A program made the position numbers and the translations under genes. The notes beneath the pieces are model-generated. The model was not told the DNA's origin and ran no database searches. It was given only the letters and a program-made list of their open reading frames with translations. This document shows, piece by piece, positions 7,304-16,109 of a DNA stretch of 54,116 nucleotides (positions are counted from its first letter, which is position 1; each line of letters starts with the position of its first letter). This stretch comes from CAVSCR01 sp963726575 (GTDB lineage Bacteria > Actinomycetota > Actinomycetes > JAHEKZ01). Location: NCBI GenBank assembly GCA_963726575.1, contig CAVSCR010000004.1, positions 1-54,116 on the forward strand. The letters are read 5' to 3'.

Positions 7304-8539
7304 ATGGCTCGCAGTCACCGTTTCATCCCCGTTGGCATCGTGGCCGGCGCAGCTGTGCTCGTTGCCGCATGGTTGCCACAGGCAGCCCAGGCCGCGCCGC
7401 TTGCTCCGCCGGCGCCGTGGCCGCAGGCAGCCGCCAACGGTGCGTCGAGCTCGTTCAACCCCAACGAGACGATGGTCAGCCGCACGAGCGTGCCGAACCT
7501 GACGTGGGTGCACTCGTTCACTGCTCGGCCGGTCGACCCGAACGGGATCGGATGCGGTGCCGGGGTGGCGACGTCTCCGGTGACGTCCGGCAACCGGCTC
7601 TACGTCGTGCTCTCGCAACGGCTGTTCGCGTTCGATCTGACGACCGGCGCGACGGTGTGGTCGCGAGCACTCGACAACCAGAACTGGGCCACGTTCTACA
7701 CGTCGCTCACGATCGTGGGCAGGCGGGTCATCCTGACGAGTGAGGACTGTGTGTCGCAGAGCGACCCGTCCGGCGCGATCACGGCTTACCGGGTCTCCGA
7801 TGGCACGCAATTGTGGAACACCTTTGTCGATCCCGGACCGCTCTCGGCGGCGGTTAGCGGCAACACGTTGGTGTACTCGGGGTTCGAGGCCGGGGGCGGC
7901 GACGTCGCCGCGATCAACCTGGTCGACGGTTCGAGCACCTGGACCGACTGGCTGCCGTGCTGGGACCCCGGCAACGTCATCGTGGTCGGTGGCCTGGCGA
8001 TCGTGCGCACCTGTAACCCGGCCGACTCGAGCCTGCCGCGCCTGGAGGCCCACAACCTCACCACTGGCGCCGTGGTGTGGAGCCGCCCCGGTGCGTGGCA
8101 GGTGTACCGCGGCGACACCGACGCCGCGACCGGGCACGACGTGTACGTGGCGAACCCCGCGGGTCGGCTGGTCGACCTCAACCCGCTGACCGGCGCCCCG
8201 CGCTGGAGCCGACCGGGCGCCAACGGCGTCGAAGCCGTCGCGAAGTCGTACGTCTACACGTACTGCGCCGCCGAGACGCTGTGTGCCCTCTCGCGGGCGA
8301 CCGGTGCCACGGTGTGGACGCAGGTCGTGGCTGAGGGACCGGTTGCGGTGGCCAACGGGCTGGTGTTCGTCGGCGGTGCCTGGGATCCGCCACTGAGTGC
8401 GAAGGACGGTTCGTTCGTGTACATCGGCCTCGCCGGTGCGGCATGGACCGATGACCAGTCGACCGTCGCCGTAGCGAACGGACGGGTCATCACGTCGTCG
8501 GCACGGATCGTGGACGTCTACCAGGTGCCGAGCGGATGA
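7304..8539 (+). CDS. Secreted PQQ-like beta-propeller protein
   Basis: A 411-residue exported protein. A signal peptide (about residues 1-29, ending QAAQA-AP) is followed by repeated beta-propeller blades with the typical pattern of DLTTGATVWSRAL, RVSDGTQLWNT, NLTTGAVVWSRPG, LNPLTGAPRWSRPG and SRATGATVWTQ. This is the PQQ-enzyme/BamB-like repeat, but there is no dehydrogenase catalytic domain, so it is more likely a binding or scaffold propeller. Several cysteines suggest disulfides outside the cytoplasm. ATG 7304 follows AGGAGG with seven bases between, which makes this start secure. It stands after the SGNH gene in the same direction and could share its transcript. It converges on the small membrane gene with only 18 bases between. 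Confidence 0.85.
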   Translation: MARSHRFIPVGIVAGAAVLVAAWLPQAAQAAPLAPPAPWPQAAANGASSSFNPNETMVSRTSVPNLTWVHSFTARPVDPNGIGCGAGVATSPVTSGNRLYVVLSQRLFAFDLTTGATVWSRALDNQNWATFYTSLTIVGRRVILTSEDCVSQSDPSGAITAYRVSDGTQLWNTFVDPGPLSAAVSGNTLVYSGFEAGGGDVAAINLVDGSSTWTDWLPCWDPGNVIVVGGLAIVRTCNPADSSLPRLEAHNLTTGAVVWSRPGAWQVYRGDTDAATGHDVYVANPAGRLVDLNPLTGAPRWSRPGANGVEAVAKSYVYTYCAAETLCALSRATGATVWTQVVAEGPVAVANGLVFVGGAWDPPLSAKDGSFVYIGLAGAAWTDDQSTVAVANGRVITSSARIVDVYQVPSG

Positions 8540-8557
8540 CCCGTCCGTATTGCCCTG

Positions 8558-8956
8558 TCAACAAACTCGCGCGTTGCGGTAGCCGGAGGACCACCGGAGG
8601 GTGATCACGCACGGGTTCCCATCGACGCTGGCTCCGACGTGCATGGTCTTCGGGGCGACCGGGGCAGTGGCTGCGCCCTTGAGCGCTGGGGTCACGTGCG
8701 AGGTCTGCCCTACCTGGTGAAGTGGGCCCATCACCGGCGGGCTCAGCGGAACCGACTGCACGCCGGTCGCGGCCTTCCCCACGGTGTCCGTACCCGCTCG
8801 ACCGATGGCCCAACCCGTGACGCCTGCCACGGCAACCACCAGTGCGATACCGACGGCGAGCAACCATCGGGGCACGTGCATGGTCGGGCGTTGGCTGACG
8901 GCCCAGGCGTGTCCGTGTACGTCGAATACCGGTTCGAGTGCGCTTGCTTGGCTCAT
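8558..8956 (-). CDS. Small single-pass membrane protein, unknown
   Basis: I do not recognise a family. The 132-residue protein has a cytoplasmic N-terminus of about 30 residues, one membrane helix (WLLAVGIALVVAVAGVTGWAIG, about 31-52) and an outside domain of about 80 residues ending in TLRWSSGYRNARVC, with two cysteines that could form a disulfide. The plus-strand frames over this segment are arginine-rich and look like shadows, so the minus-strand frame is preferred. It could be an anchored lipoprotein-like accessory or an anti-sigma-like fragment; nothing in the sequence decides. Confidence 0.6.
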   Translation of the reverse strand: MSQASALEPVFDVHGHAWAVSQRPTMHVPRWLLAVGIALVVAVAGVTGWAIGRAGTDTVGKAATGVQSVPLSPPVMGPLHQVGQTSHVTPALKGAATAPVAPKTMHVGASVDGNPCVITLRWSSGYRNARVC

Positions 8957-9103
8957 GGCCCCTCCCGAGTCCGGTGGGTCATTGGATCGACCCGATGCCT
9001 GACGCTAGGAGTTGGAGCAGTCAAGAGTCTGTCGGCGCGGGAACCGTGACAGCGTCCTGGTTCTGACTCCGGCGCCGCGTCAGCCGACTGGCCAGGTGCG
9101 AGA

Positions 9104-9625
9104 TCAGCCCAGCGGCACTGGGTGCGGCGTCGCGCCGCCATAGTCAGTCGCGGTCTTCGCTCCGATCCCCGCGGCGACCCAACACACCGTGGCCATGCCC
9201 GACGCGATGGTCAGGTCTGTGCCGTTGGAGGTAGCCACCACCCGCTGCACGTACACGGTTCGGTCGCGATGGAACACACAGGTGCCGGTAGACAGCCCAT
9301 TTAGGCGGTTCAGCTCCTCGAGGAGCGACGCAGACGCCTCGATGTCGGTGACGGCGACAGCGGTCACGTCGTAACCGGCGAGCATCAAGTGTTCGGGTTC
9401 GTAAAGCACTCGGATCGTGCCGCTGACTGACCGGATCCGAAAGACGTGGTTGCCGTCATCGTCCTTAGACAGGGGATCAAGCCCCATCTCCACCATCGAG
9501 GTGTCGATGGCCGCATGCATCTCCTGCAAGATCTGGTCCCGATACTCGTTCACGGTGGCGCTCCCTGGTCCGAACTGCTTCTTCACCGTTGTACCGACCA
9601 CCACCGACGGAACCCGCGTCCTCAA
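9104..9625 (-). CDS. YbjN/TY-chaperone-fold protein
   Basis: A 173-residue cytoplasmic protein. The middle section resembles the type III-secretion-chaperone-like (TY-Chap/YbjN) fold: an N-terminal helix that may bind partners (EYRDQILQEMHAAIDTSMVEMGL), then strands with VFRIRSVSGTIRVLYEPEHLMLAGYDVTAVAV, a helix EASASLLEELNRLNG, then CVFHRDRTVYVQRVVATSNGTDLT. In actinomycetes such proteins are of unknown role, possibly chaperones. An alternative start inside the first 25 residues is possible. It lies downstream of the sugar-catabolism array in the same direction with 22 bases between, but is not obviously part of it. Confidence 0.65.
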   Translation of the reverse strand: MRTRVPSVVVGTTVKKQFGPGSATVNEYRDQILQEMHAAIDTSMVEMGLDPLSKDDDGNHVFRIRSVSGTIRVLYEPEHLMLAGYDVTAVAVTDIEASASLLEELNRLNGLSTGTCVFHRDRTVYVQRVVATSNGTDLTIASGMATVCWVAAGIGAKTATDYGGATPHPVPLG

Positions 9626-9647
9626 GGGCGGAGGCGCAGAGGATCAC

Positions 9648-10442
9648 TCATTCGGTCGTAACGACACGGTTAGTCAGCTCACCCAGGTGCTCGACCCGCA
9701 CGGTCATGACGTCTCCGGGGGAGAGGTATCTGGGCGGGTCGAATCCCATGCCGACGCCGGCGGGCGTACCGGTGGCGATGACGTCGCCCGGGTCCAGGGT
9801 CATCACCTGGCTGAGGAACGAGACGATGTGTGCGACACCGAATGCCATCTCAGCGGTCGACGACGACTGACGCAGCTCGCCATTGACTGTGCAGCTGATC
9901 GTCAGCGCCTGCGGATCGGGCACTTCGTCCGCGGTCAACAGCCAAGGACCCATGGGCAGGAACGTGTCGATGGCCTTGCCGTACAGCCACTGCGGCGTCG
10001 CGAACTGCAGGTCGCGCGACGACACGTCGTTCACCGCGACGTAGCCGGCCACGTGCCCCAGCGCGTCAGGCTCGTCGACGCGTGAGGTGGTGCGTCCGAT
10101 CACGACCCCGAGCTCGGCCTCGTAGTCGACGCCTCCGACGCCGGGTGGGATCACGACATCGTCGTCGGGGCCGACCACGCTGTTCGCGTACTTGGCGAAC
10201 AGCACGGGCACACTCGGTAGCGCCATGCCGGTCTCGCGGGCGTGGTCGCGGTAGTTCAAGCCGACCCCGATGATCTTGCCGGGCCGACGCACCGGAGCGC
10301 GCAGGACGACGGCGTCGAGCGGGATCGGTTCACCGTCGATGCTCGGGGCTCCGGCGAGCCAGGCGACGAGGTCGGCGCCCATGGGAACCACGTGGTCGCC
10401 CTCGATCCGGCCGAAGCCGTCGTCGAAGCTCACCAGTCGCAT
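9648..10442 (-). CDS. Fumarylacetoacetate hydrolase-family enzyme (probable diketo sugar-acid hydrolase)
   Basis: A 264-residue FAH-fold enzyme. Diagnostic segments are IIGVGLNYRDHA near residue 58, the metal-ligand region VDYEAELGVVIG near 105, VNDVSSRDLQ near 138, GKAIDTFLPMGPWL near 155, and GDVIATGTPAGVG near 227. The family cleaves C-C bonds of acylpyruvates. In non-phosphorylative sugar pathways it splits 2,4-diketo-3-deoxyaldonates into pyruvate and a hydroxy acid; that specific role is inferred from the neighbours (dehydratase, SDR, lactonase, importer). The ATG at 10442 follows GGAAGGA, and the upstream SDR gene ends 21 bases away. It is the last gene of the array. Ureidoglycolate lyase or catechol-pathway hydrolase are alternative labels for the same fold. 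Confidence 0.85.
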   Translation of the reverse strand: MRLVSFDDGFGRIEGDHVVPMGADLVAWLAGAPSIDGEPIPLDAVVLRAPVRRPGKIIGVGLNYRDHARETGMALPSVPVLFAKYANSVVGPDDDVVIPPGVGGVDYEAELGVVIGRTTSRVDEPDALGHVAGYVAVNDVSSRDLQFATPQWLYGKAIDTFLPMGPWLLTADEVPDPQALTISCTVNGELRQSSSTAEMAFGVAHIVSFLSQVMTLDPGDVIATGTPAGVGMGFDPPRYLSPGDVMTVRVEHLGELTNRVVTTE

Positions 10443-10463
10443 GCGCGTCCTTCCGTGTGCTGC

Positions 10464-11237
10464 TCAGTAGGTGGCCCGGCCGCCGGACAGGTCCCAGGTG
10501 AAGCCGGTGGTGAACGACGCGGCCGGGGAGAGCACGAACGTGGCGAGCTCGGCCACCTCGGCCAGGGTCGCGCAGCGTTGCATCGGGATCCGGCTGGTCA
10601 TGTAGGTCACCTGCTCAGGCGGCATCGCGTCGACCAGGGGAGTGCGAATGACCGCGGGTGCGATCGCGTTGACGGTGACTCCCGACGTCGCGTAGTCCTT
10701 GCCCGCGGCCTTCACCAGGCCGATCAGCCCGGCCTTCGTCGCCGAGTAGGCGGCCATGCCGGCGTTGCCCTCCTTGCCCGCGATCGAGGCCACGTGAACG
10801 ATGCGCCCGTAGCCGGCCTCGAGCATGCGTGGCACGAGCGCCCTGGTGAGCAAGAAGGCCGATCGCAGGTTGGTGGCCACCACGTGGTCGAAGTCGTCGA
10901 CGTCCACCTCGTGCGTCGGCCGGTGGGTCTCACCGGTGATCCCGACGCAGTTGAGCAATCCATGCAGCGCGGGCCAGCCCGACGTCGTCTGCGCGATGCC
11001 GTCGACAGCGAGCGGGTCGGTGACGTCGGCCGTCAGCGTTGCCACGTCGAGCGCCTGGCCCACGCGGGCGAGCGCATCGGCGTCACGGTCGACGAGCAGC
11101 AAGGTCGCCCCGCGGGCGCGCAGCAGTGTGGCCGCGGCCGCACCGATGCCTGAGCCGGCGGCGGTGACCACCACATGCTGCCCGTCGAACCGCAGTCGGG
11201 CGTAAGCGTCCGGGTTCACGACGTCGTCGGTGGTCAT
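10464..11237 (-). CDS. Short-chain dehydrogenase/reductase
   Basis: A 257-residue SDR. It has the dinucleotide motif TAAGSGIG (residues 25-32), the structural NCVG near 96, N123, and the catalytic S151, Y164 and K168 in YSATK. An aspartate ends the second strand (VDRD), which suggests NAD rather than NADP. The protein is likely cytosolic. In this operon it could oxidise a 2-keto-3-deoxy sugar acid at C4 to feed the FAH-type hydrolase, as in the L-fuconate/L-rhamnonate pathways; this is inference from order. The ATG at 11237 overlaps the stop of the aldolase gene as ATGA, fixing the start; a much longer open frame upstream is arginine/alanine-rich shadow of that gene. FabG-type names would fit the sequence equally well. 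Confidence 0.88.
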   Translation of the reverse strand: MTTDDVVNPDAYARLRFDGQHVVVTAAGSGIGAAAATLLRARGATLLLVDRDADALARVGQALDVATLTADVTDPLAVDGIAQTTSGWPALHGLLNCVGITGETHRPTHEVDVDDFDHVVATNLRSAFLLTRALVPRMLEAGYGRIVHVASIAGKEGNAGMAAYSATKAGLIGLVKAAGKDYATSGVTVNAIAPAVIRTPLVDAMPPEQVTYMTSRIPMQRCATLAEVAELATFVLSPAASFTTGFTWDLSGGRATY

Positions 11238-12169
11238 GGCGGCGGCTCCTTCTCGACCTGGTCGACGACATCGCGTAGCCGCTCGAGCAGCCGCAGGGCG
11301 AGCTCGGCACTGGGAGCGTCGAGGTGGTAGCCGACCGGCCCGCGCTGCCGGGTCGAGGGCAGCACGCCCTGAGCGTGCAGCAGGTGCTTCTCGACGGCGA
11401 CGTAGGAATCGAGCGATGTCTGCAGCGCCAGCAGCGCGGCCAACCGGGCGTGGATCGCGTCGGCGTCGGCGACTCGGCCGTCGCACAGCGCGCGCCACAG
11501 CGCGACCAGCGCCCACGGCACCTCGGGGCCGGGCATGGTGCCCACGACGCCGCGGGCGAACGCGTCGACCAGCGCAAGTCCGCCGCTGCCCTCGAACACC
11601 CGCAGGTGTCCGCCGGTGGCGGCGTGCAGCGCGGAGAGGCGCGGGCCGAGCGGTTGCGCCTCCGGCTTCGCCAGCACGCGCTCGAGGCCGTAGGCATCGT
11701 GCAGGCGCACATACACGCCGGCGGGAATCGCAGTGCCGACGTAGCCGCTGGCGTCCTGCACGATCAAGGGGAGCGAGACGGCGTCGAGGATCTGCATGAA
11801 GTAGCCGCACAGCTCGGCGTTGTCCAGCGCGACGCCGAGTGGCGGGATCGCCATCACAGCCGCAGCGCCGCTCGCCTCGGCGTGTTGAGCCAGCGCCACC
11901 GTCGTGCCCGTGCTCGGCGTGCCGACGCTGACCACCACCGGGAGCGCCGGCGTTGTCTGCGACGCGAGCCGGCACACTTCGGTGGTCAGCGCTCGTCGTT
12001 CGTCGTCGGTCAGGCGCAGCACCTCCGAGACCATGGCCACTGTGAGGCCGTCGACGCCGGCGCCTTGCAGCCAGTCGATCTCGGCCGCGAGCGCGGCAAC
12101 GTCGATGGCGTCGTCGTCGGTGAACGGCGTCGACAGCACCGGGAACACGCCGGCCAGGGCGCCGGTCAT
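11234..12169 (-). CDS. DHDPS/N-acetylneuraminate lyase-family aldolase
   Basis: A 311-residue TIM-barrel aldolase. Recognisable parts are GVFPVLSTPFTDDDAID at the N-terminus, VDGLTVAMVSEVLRLTDDER near 40, AVMAIPP, and the Schiff-base lysine segment VLAKPEAQP near 164. Family members join or split pyruvate and an aldehyde. The tyrosine region before the lysine (QDASGYVG) differs from the lysine-biosynthesis enzymes, so a catabolic keto-deoxy acid aldolase or dehydratase is more likely than dapA. ATG 12169 is chosen because it starts at the conserved barrel strand; the open frame extends 38 codons further with no family resemblance. It couples to the SDR gene by an ATGA overlap and follows the lactonase gene after 19 bases. 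Confidence 0.88.
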   Translation of the reverse strand: MTGALAGVFPVLSTPFTDDDAIDVAALAAEIDWLQGAGVDGLTVAMVSEVLRLTDDERRALTTEVCRLASQTTPALPVVVSVGTPSTGTTVALAQHAEASGAAAVMAIPPLGVALDNAELCGYFMQILDAVSLPLIVQDASGYVGTAIPAGVYVRLHDAYGLERVLAKPEAQPLGPRLSALHAATGGHLRVFEGSGGLALVDAFARGVVGTMPGPEVPWALVALWRALCDGRVADADAIHARLAALLALQTSLDSYVAVEKHLLHAQGVLPSTRQRGPVGYHLDAPSAELALRLLERLRDVVDQVEKEPPP

Positions 12170-12188
12170 GTGCGTTGGCAGCGCAAGG

Positions 12189-13106
12189 TCACCCGCGGTA
12201 ACGCGTGGCTGGGAGCCCGGCGACGCCGGGCCGGAGGCGGAACACTTGGCCCGCGTGCGGCTCAGCTGCGCGTGCGGCAGCATCCATGCCCGACTGCGCA
12301 GAGGTGACGTACAGGTCGGTGAGGTCGGGGCCGCCGAAGCCGGGGCAGGTGATCAGGGACGCCGGTAGCGCGACGCTGTCGAGCAGGATCCCGTCGGTGG
12401 CGTAGCGGCGCACCTCCGACCCGCCCCACACCGCCAGCCACACCGCACCCTCCGCGTCGACCACGAGCCCGTCCGGGATCCCCTCGGCCTCGGTGAGGCT
12501 GGCGAGGTCGGCGCGGCGCTCGATCTCACCGGTCGCGGCGTCGTAGGCGTAGGTGCGCACCACCGTGTGCGTGGATGCGGCGAACGAGGTCTCACCGGAG
12601 TCGACGTAGTACATGGTGGCGCCGTCGGGACTCCAACCGACACCGTTCGACTCGGTGACGCCGTCGACGAGCAGCCGCACGGTGTGATCTGCGTCGATCG
12701 CGTACAGCGCGCCGCCGGCAGAACGGGTGGCGGCCGTCGACGTGCCTGCGATCAACCGGCCCGCCGGGTCGACCGCGCCGTCGTTGAACACGACGTCGTC
12801 CTCGCCGGGCACGTCGATCGTTGTCGACACGCTGCCGTCGGCATCCAGGAGCACGATCTGTCGCCCGATGCCTGCGACCAGCCCACCGCCGTCGCGCAGA
12901 GCGACGCAGCCGACTGGGGCGTCAGCCTGGTGCACCACCACGTCAGTGCCGGTCGCCGGCGTGAACCGGCGCACCTGGAAGGCCTCGATGTCGACCCAGA
13001 CGAGGGACTGGGTGGCGTCGTCCCAGACCGGGCGTTCGCCGAGCTCGGCGCGCGTTGGGGTCGCGATCGCCCACATCGGGTTGACAGGGGTCCAGGCCGT
13101 GGTCAC
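12189..13106 (-). CDS. SMP-30/gluconolactonase-family lactonase
   Basis: A 305-residue six-bladed beta-propeller hydrolase. Landmarks: ELGERPVWD (metal-binding Glu near residue 17), WVDI, the pair FNDGAVDPAGRLIAGT near 111 (metal Asn), SNGVGWSPDG near 162 (Asn), YYVDSGE near 173, and EGIPDGLVVDAEGAVWLAVWGG near 215 (metal Asp). All ligands of the family are present, so it should be an active metal-dependent sugar lactonase. It opens the aldonolactone made by a sugar dehydrogenase, supplying the acid to the IlvD-type dehydratase. The GTG at 13106 overlaps the ATPase stop as GTGA, which fixes the start even though the frame stays open for 20 more codons. Confidence 0.9.
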   Translation of the reverse strand: MTTAWTPVNPMWAIATPTRAELGERPVWDDATQSLVWVDIEAFQVRRFTPATGTDVVVHQADAPVGCVALRDGGGLVAGIGRQIVLLDADGSVSTTIDVPGEDDVVFNDGAVDPAGRLIAGTSTAATRSAGGALYAIDADHTVRLLVDGVTESNGVGWSPDGATMYYVDSGETSFAASTHTVVRTYAYDAATGEIERRADLASLTEAEGIPDGLVVDAEGAVWLAVWGGSEVRRYATDGILLDSVALPASLITCPGFGGPDLTDLYVTSAQSGMDAAARAAEPHAGQVFRLRPGVAGLPATRYRG

Positions 13107-14188
13107 AGCCGGTCTCCGTTCGTCGGGTCGAACACGTGCAGCGCCGCGCTGGGAACGTGCAGCCACAGGCGCGAGGTGCGTTCCGGTGGTGTGCGGCCGT
13201 CGACCCGCACGGTGATGCGGGTGCCGTCGGCGGTCTCGCCGTACACGTACGCGTCGGCGCCGAGCTCCTCGACCAGCACGACGGTCACCTCGATGGTCGC
13301 GTTGCGGTCCTCGGCGGGCGTGACGGTGAGCGATTCGGGGCGCGCCCCGATGACGACCGTGTCGAGCCCACGAGCTGCGGCGGCCGACGTGGTCGCCGGG
13401 GTGAGCGGGATCGTGGAGTCGCCGAGCTTCGCGCCTTCGGCAGTGAGCGGAACCGTCAACAGGTTCATCGCGGGCGAGCCGATGAAGCCGGCCACGAACA
13501 GGTTGGCCGGCCGGTCGTAGAGCGCCAGCGGCACGTCGAACTGCTGCAGCACGCCGTCCTTCAGCACGGCGACCCGGTCGCCCATGGTCATGGCCTCCAC
13601 CTGGTCGTGGGTGACGTAGACCGTGGTGACACCGAGTCGTCGCTGCAGGGTGGCGATCTGGGTCCGGGTCGAGACCCGCAGCTTGGCGTCGAGGTTCGAC
13701 AAGGGCTCGTCCATCAAGAACACCTGCGGCTCGCGGACGATCGCCCGGCCCATGGCCACGCGCTGCCGCTGACCACCGGACAGCTCCTTGGGTCGGCGGT
13801 CGAGGTAGGGCTGCAGCTCCAGCAGGTCGGCGGCGACGTCGACGCGGCGACGCACCTCGGCCTTCTCGACCTTGGCCATCGCCAGTGCGAAGCCCATGTT
13901 CTGGCGCACGGTCATGTGCGGGTAGAGGGCGTAGTTCTGGAACACCATCGCGATGTCGCGCTGCTTGGGCATGAGGTCGGTGACGTCGCGATCGCCGATG
14001 TGCACCGAGCCGCCGTCTACCGGCTCGAGCCCCGCCAGCATCCGCAACGCCGTCGACTTGCCCGAGCCACTGGGGCCGACCAGTACGCAGAACTCACCGT
14101 CGGCGATCTGCAGTGTCAACCGGTCGACGGCGGGCAGCTGACCGGCCGCGTAGACGCGGGATGCCTGCTCGTACCGCACGATGGCCAT
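13103..14188 (-). CDS. Sugar ABC transporter ATPase (UgpC/MsmK type)
   Basis: A 361-residue cytoplasmic ATPase energising the importer encoded upstream. It has Walker A GPSGSGKST near residue 38, the Q-loop (VFQNYALYPHM), signature LSGGQRQRV near 136, Walker B VFLMDEPLSNLD near 156, and the switch histidine VYVTHD. After residue 235 comes the MalK-like regulatory TOBE domain (VIGARPESL, VVLVEELGADAYVYGE). Such ATPases can serve several sugar importers. The ATG lies 10 bases after the permease stop. Its own stop overlaps the lactonase start, coupling import to catabolism. Confidence 0.95.
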   Translation of the reverse strand: MAIVRYEQASRVYAAGQLPAVDRLTLQIADGEFCVLVGPSGSGKSTALRMLAGLEPVDGGSVHIGDRDVTDLMPKQRDIAMVFQNYALYPHMTVRQNMGFALAMAKVEKAEVRRRVDVAADLLELQPYLDRRPKELSGGQRQRVAMGRAIVREPQVFLMDEPLSNLDAKLRVSTRTQIATLQRRLGVTTVYVTHDQVEAMTMGDRVAVLKDGVLQQFDVPLALYDRPANLFVAGFIGSPAMNLLTVPLTAEGAKLGDSTIPLTPATTSAAAARGLDTVVIGARPESLTVTPAEDRNATIEVTVVLVEELGADAYVYGETADGTRITVRVDGRTPPERTSRLWLHVPSAALHVFDPTNGDRL

Positions 14189-14198
14189 GGACGTCCCC

Positions 14199-15077
14199 CT
14201 ACTTGCCGATGCCGGCGGTCAGGCCGTTGATGAGGAAGCGCTGGAACACCAGGTACACCGCGATCGCCGGGATGGCACTCAGCAGCGAGCCGGCCATGAG
14301 CACCGGGATGTCGGTGGTGCGTCCGGCGGCCAAGGCACCCAGACCGACGGTGATCGTGCGCTGGGACGGGTTCTGCAGGAAGAGCAAGCCCACCAGCAGG
14401 TCGTCCCAGATCTGGATGAACTGCAGCACGGTGATCGTGACCAGCGCTGGCACTGACATAGGCAGGGCGATCCGACGGAACACCGCGCCGTAGCTCAGGC
14501 CGTCGACGATGCCCGCCTCGACGACGTCGTCGGGGATGCTGCGGTAGTACGCGGTCATGAGGAACGTGGCGAACGGCGTGCCGAGCGCGGCGTAGACGAT
14601 CACGGCGCCGGCATAGGTGTTGAGCAGGTGCACCCGCGCCACGTTCACGTAGACCGGGATGATGATCGACTGCACCGGGATCAACATCGCGGCGATCACG
14701 GCCAGCAGGACGAAGCCCGACATCCGGAACCGCAGCTTGGCGAACGCGAAGCCGGCCAGGCTGCTGACGAACAAGATGATGGCGATCGACGCCGTGCACA
14801 CGATCATGGAGTTGAGCAGCTGCTGGCCCCAGGGCAATGCCTGGTTCAGGATGTTCCACGACGCGAACGAGTGGCCGCCACCGTGCAGGAACTGGTCTTG
14901 GCTGCGCAACGACGTGTCGACCATGAAGTAGAACGGGTAGAGCATCACCAGGGCGATCACGATCATCGCCACGAACAGCGCGACGGACCGGACGGGACGT
15001 CGGCGTCGGCGAGGTTCGAGCACCGGTCCGGACGCTGGTCCCGGTGAGTGCGTTGCGGCGTCGACGACGGTGGACAT
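14199..15077 (-). CDS. Sugar ABC transporter permease (MalG type)
   Basis: A 292-residue inner-membrane permease with six predicted helices. The first helix follows a basic stretch (EPRRRRRPVRSVALFVAMIVIA). The coupling (EAA) loop is YYRSIPDDVVEAGIVDGLSYGAVFRRIALPMSVPAL, residues about 185-220, which docks on the ATPase. The ending GIGK is typical for MalG-type subunits. It pairs with the MalF-type gene seven bases upstream. The substrate is a carbohydrate or sugar acid by family and context. Confidence 0.95.
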   Translation of the reverse strand: MSTVVDAATHSPGPASGPVLEPRRRRRPVRSVALFVAMIVIALVMLYPFYFMVDTSLRSQDQFLHGGGHSFASWNILNQALPWGQQLLNSMIVCTASIAIILFVSSLAGFAFAKLRFRMSGFVLLAVIAAMLIPVQSIIIPVYVNVARVHLLNTYAGAVIVYAALGTPFATFLMTAYYRSIPDDVVEAGIVDGLSYGAVFRRIALPMSVPALVTITVLQFIQIWDDLLVGLLFLQNPSQRTITVGLGALAAGRTTDIPVLMAGSLLSAIPAIAVYLVFQRFLINGLTAGIGK

Positions 15078-15083
15078 CGCCGA

Positions 15084-16016
15084 TCAGTCCTCGGTCCGCA
15101 GCAGGCGCAGCTGGGCCAGGCCGATGACCACCATGATGGCGAACAAGATGATGCCGAGCATGGCTCCGGTGCCGAACGCGCCGCGCGCGAACGCCGTCTG
15201 GTAGACGAAGAACTCCAACGTGGTGGTGCCGAAGCCGGGGCCGCCGCCGGTCATCACGAAGATCAGGCTGAACAGTGCCGTGAACGCGCTGATCAAGGTG
15301 AGCACGGTGGCGAACTGGATGAAGCGCTTCAGCTGGGGGAGCGTGATGCGGGTGAGGATCTGCCAGGTTCCGGCGCCGTCCACGCGGGCGGCTTCGGCCA
15401 ACGATTGGTCGAGGGTCGCCATGCCGGTGAGGAAGATGATCGTGTTCGTGCCGAGCATCGACCAGATGAACGTCAGGCCGACGGCGAGCAGTGCCTGGTG
15501 CTCATCAGACAGCAGGTCGGTGTGGATGAACCCGAGGCCGAAGCTGGAGAGCAGTGAGTTGAGGGTGCCCTCGGCGGCGAAGAAGCGCAGCGCCACCATG
15601 CCGATCACGACCCACGAGATCGCGGTGGGCAGGAAGTAGATCGAGCGGAACACCTGCCAGCCGGCCACCTTCTCGTTCAACAAGAAGGCGATCCCCAGCG
15701 GGATCGCGACAGCCACCGGCACTGCGAGCAGCAGCAGCGCGTTGTTCTGCAGCACCCGCCAGAAGATCGGGTTCTGGAACTCGTGCACATAGGTCGACGG
15801 CCCGATCCAGGTGGCCGTGAGGCCGTTCCAGTCGGTCATCGAGTAGTAGCCGGCCTGGATGATCGGGATGCCCAGCACCAGTGCGACCAACCCGACGGCC
15901 GGTGCCGCCATGAGCAAGCCCGCGCGCGCCCGTTTGCGCTCCAGCGCCGACCGCTGGCGTCGCGGTGGCGCTGGAATGGACTCCGCCGGGTCGAGCACGA
16001 GCGGGGTGTGGCTCAC
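15084..16016 (-). CDS. Sugar ABC transporter permease (MalF type)
   Basis: A 310-residue inner-membrane permease. Six helices are predicted, the first at residues about 32-55 after a basic N-terminus (RRQRSALERKRARAG). The EAA loop is LDQSLAEAARVDGAGTWQILTRITLPQLK (about 198-226). It forms a heterodimeric channel with the downstream MalG-type subunit. The GTG start has AGGAAC upstream. A long stem-loop lies in the 93-base gap separating it from the binding-protein gene. Confidence 0.95.
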   Translation of the reverse strand: MSHTPLVLDPAESIPAPPRRQRSALERKRARAGLLMAAPAVGLVALVLGIPIIQAGYYSMTDWNGLTATWIGPSTYVHEFQNPIFWRVLQNNALLLLAVPVAVAIPLGIAFLLNEKVAGWQVFRSIYFLPTAISWVVIGMVALRFFAAEGTLNSLLSSFGLGFIHTDLLSDEHQALLAVGLTFIWSMLGTNTIIFLTGMATLDQSLAEAARVDGAGTWQILTRITLPQLKRFIQFATVLTLISAFTALFSLIFVMTGGGPGFGTTTLEFFVYQTAFARGAFGTGAMLGIILFAIMVVIGLAQLRLLRTED

Positions 16017-16060
16017 GAGACGGTTCCTCCAGGCCGAATTCGGTCAGGCGCAGTGGTCCA

Positions 16061-16104
16061 GACGGTGGTGGGGACGCGACTCATGCCGCGTCCCCACCGC
16101 CGTC
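16061..16104 (-). promoter_or_regulatory. Intercistronic 18-bp stem-loop between binding-protein and permease genes
   Basis: The arms 16061-16078 and 16087-16104 pair over 18 positions with one mismatch that is a G-U pair on one strand, around an 8-base loop. It starts six bases beyond the binding-protein stop. Such hairpins between malE-like and malF-like genes usually stabilise the upstream mRNA or cause partial termination, giving far more binding protein than permease. Confidence 0.75.
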
Positions 16105-16109
16105 CGGTG

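Noticed and set aside
13103..14188. Assigning the importer to maltose or glycerol-3-phosphate from the UgpC/MsmK-like ATPase
   Set aside because: These ATPases are shared across many sugar importers, and the operon enzymes point to a sugar acid or its parent sugar.
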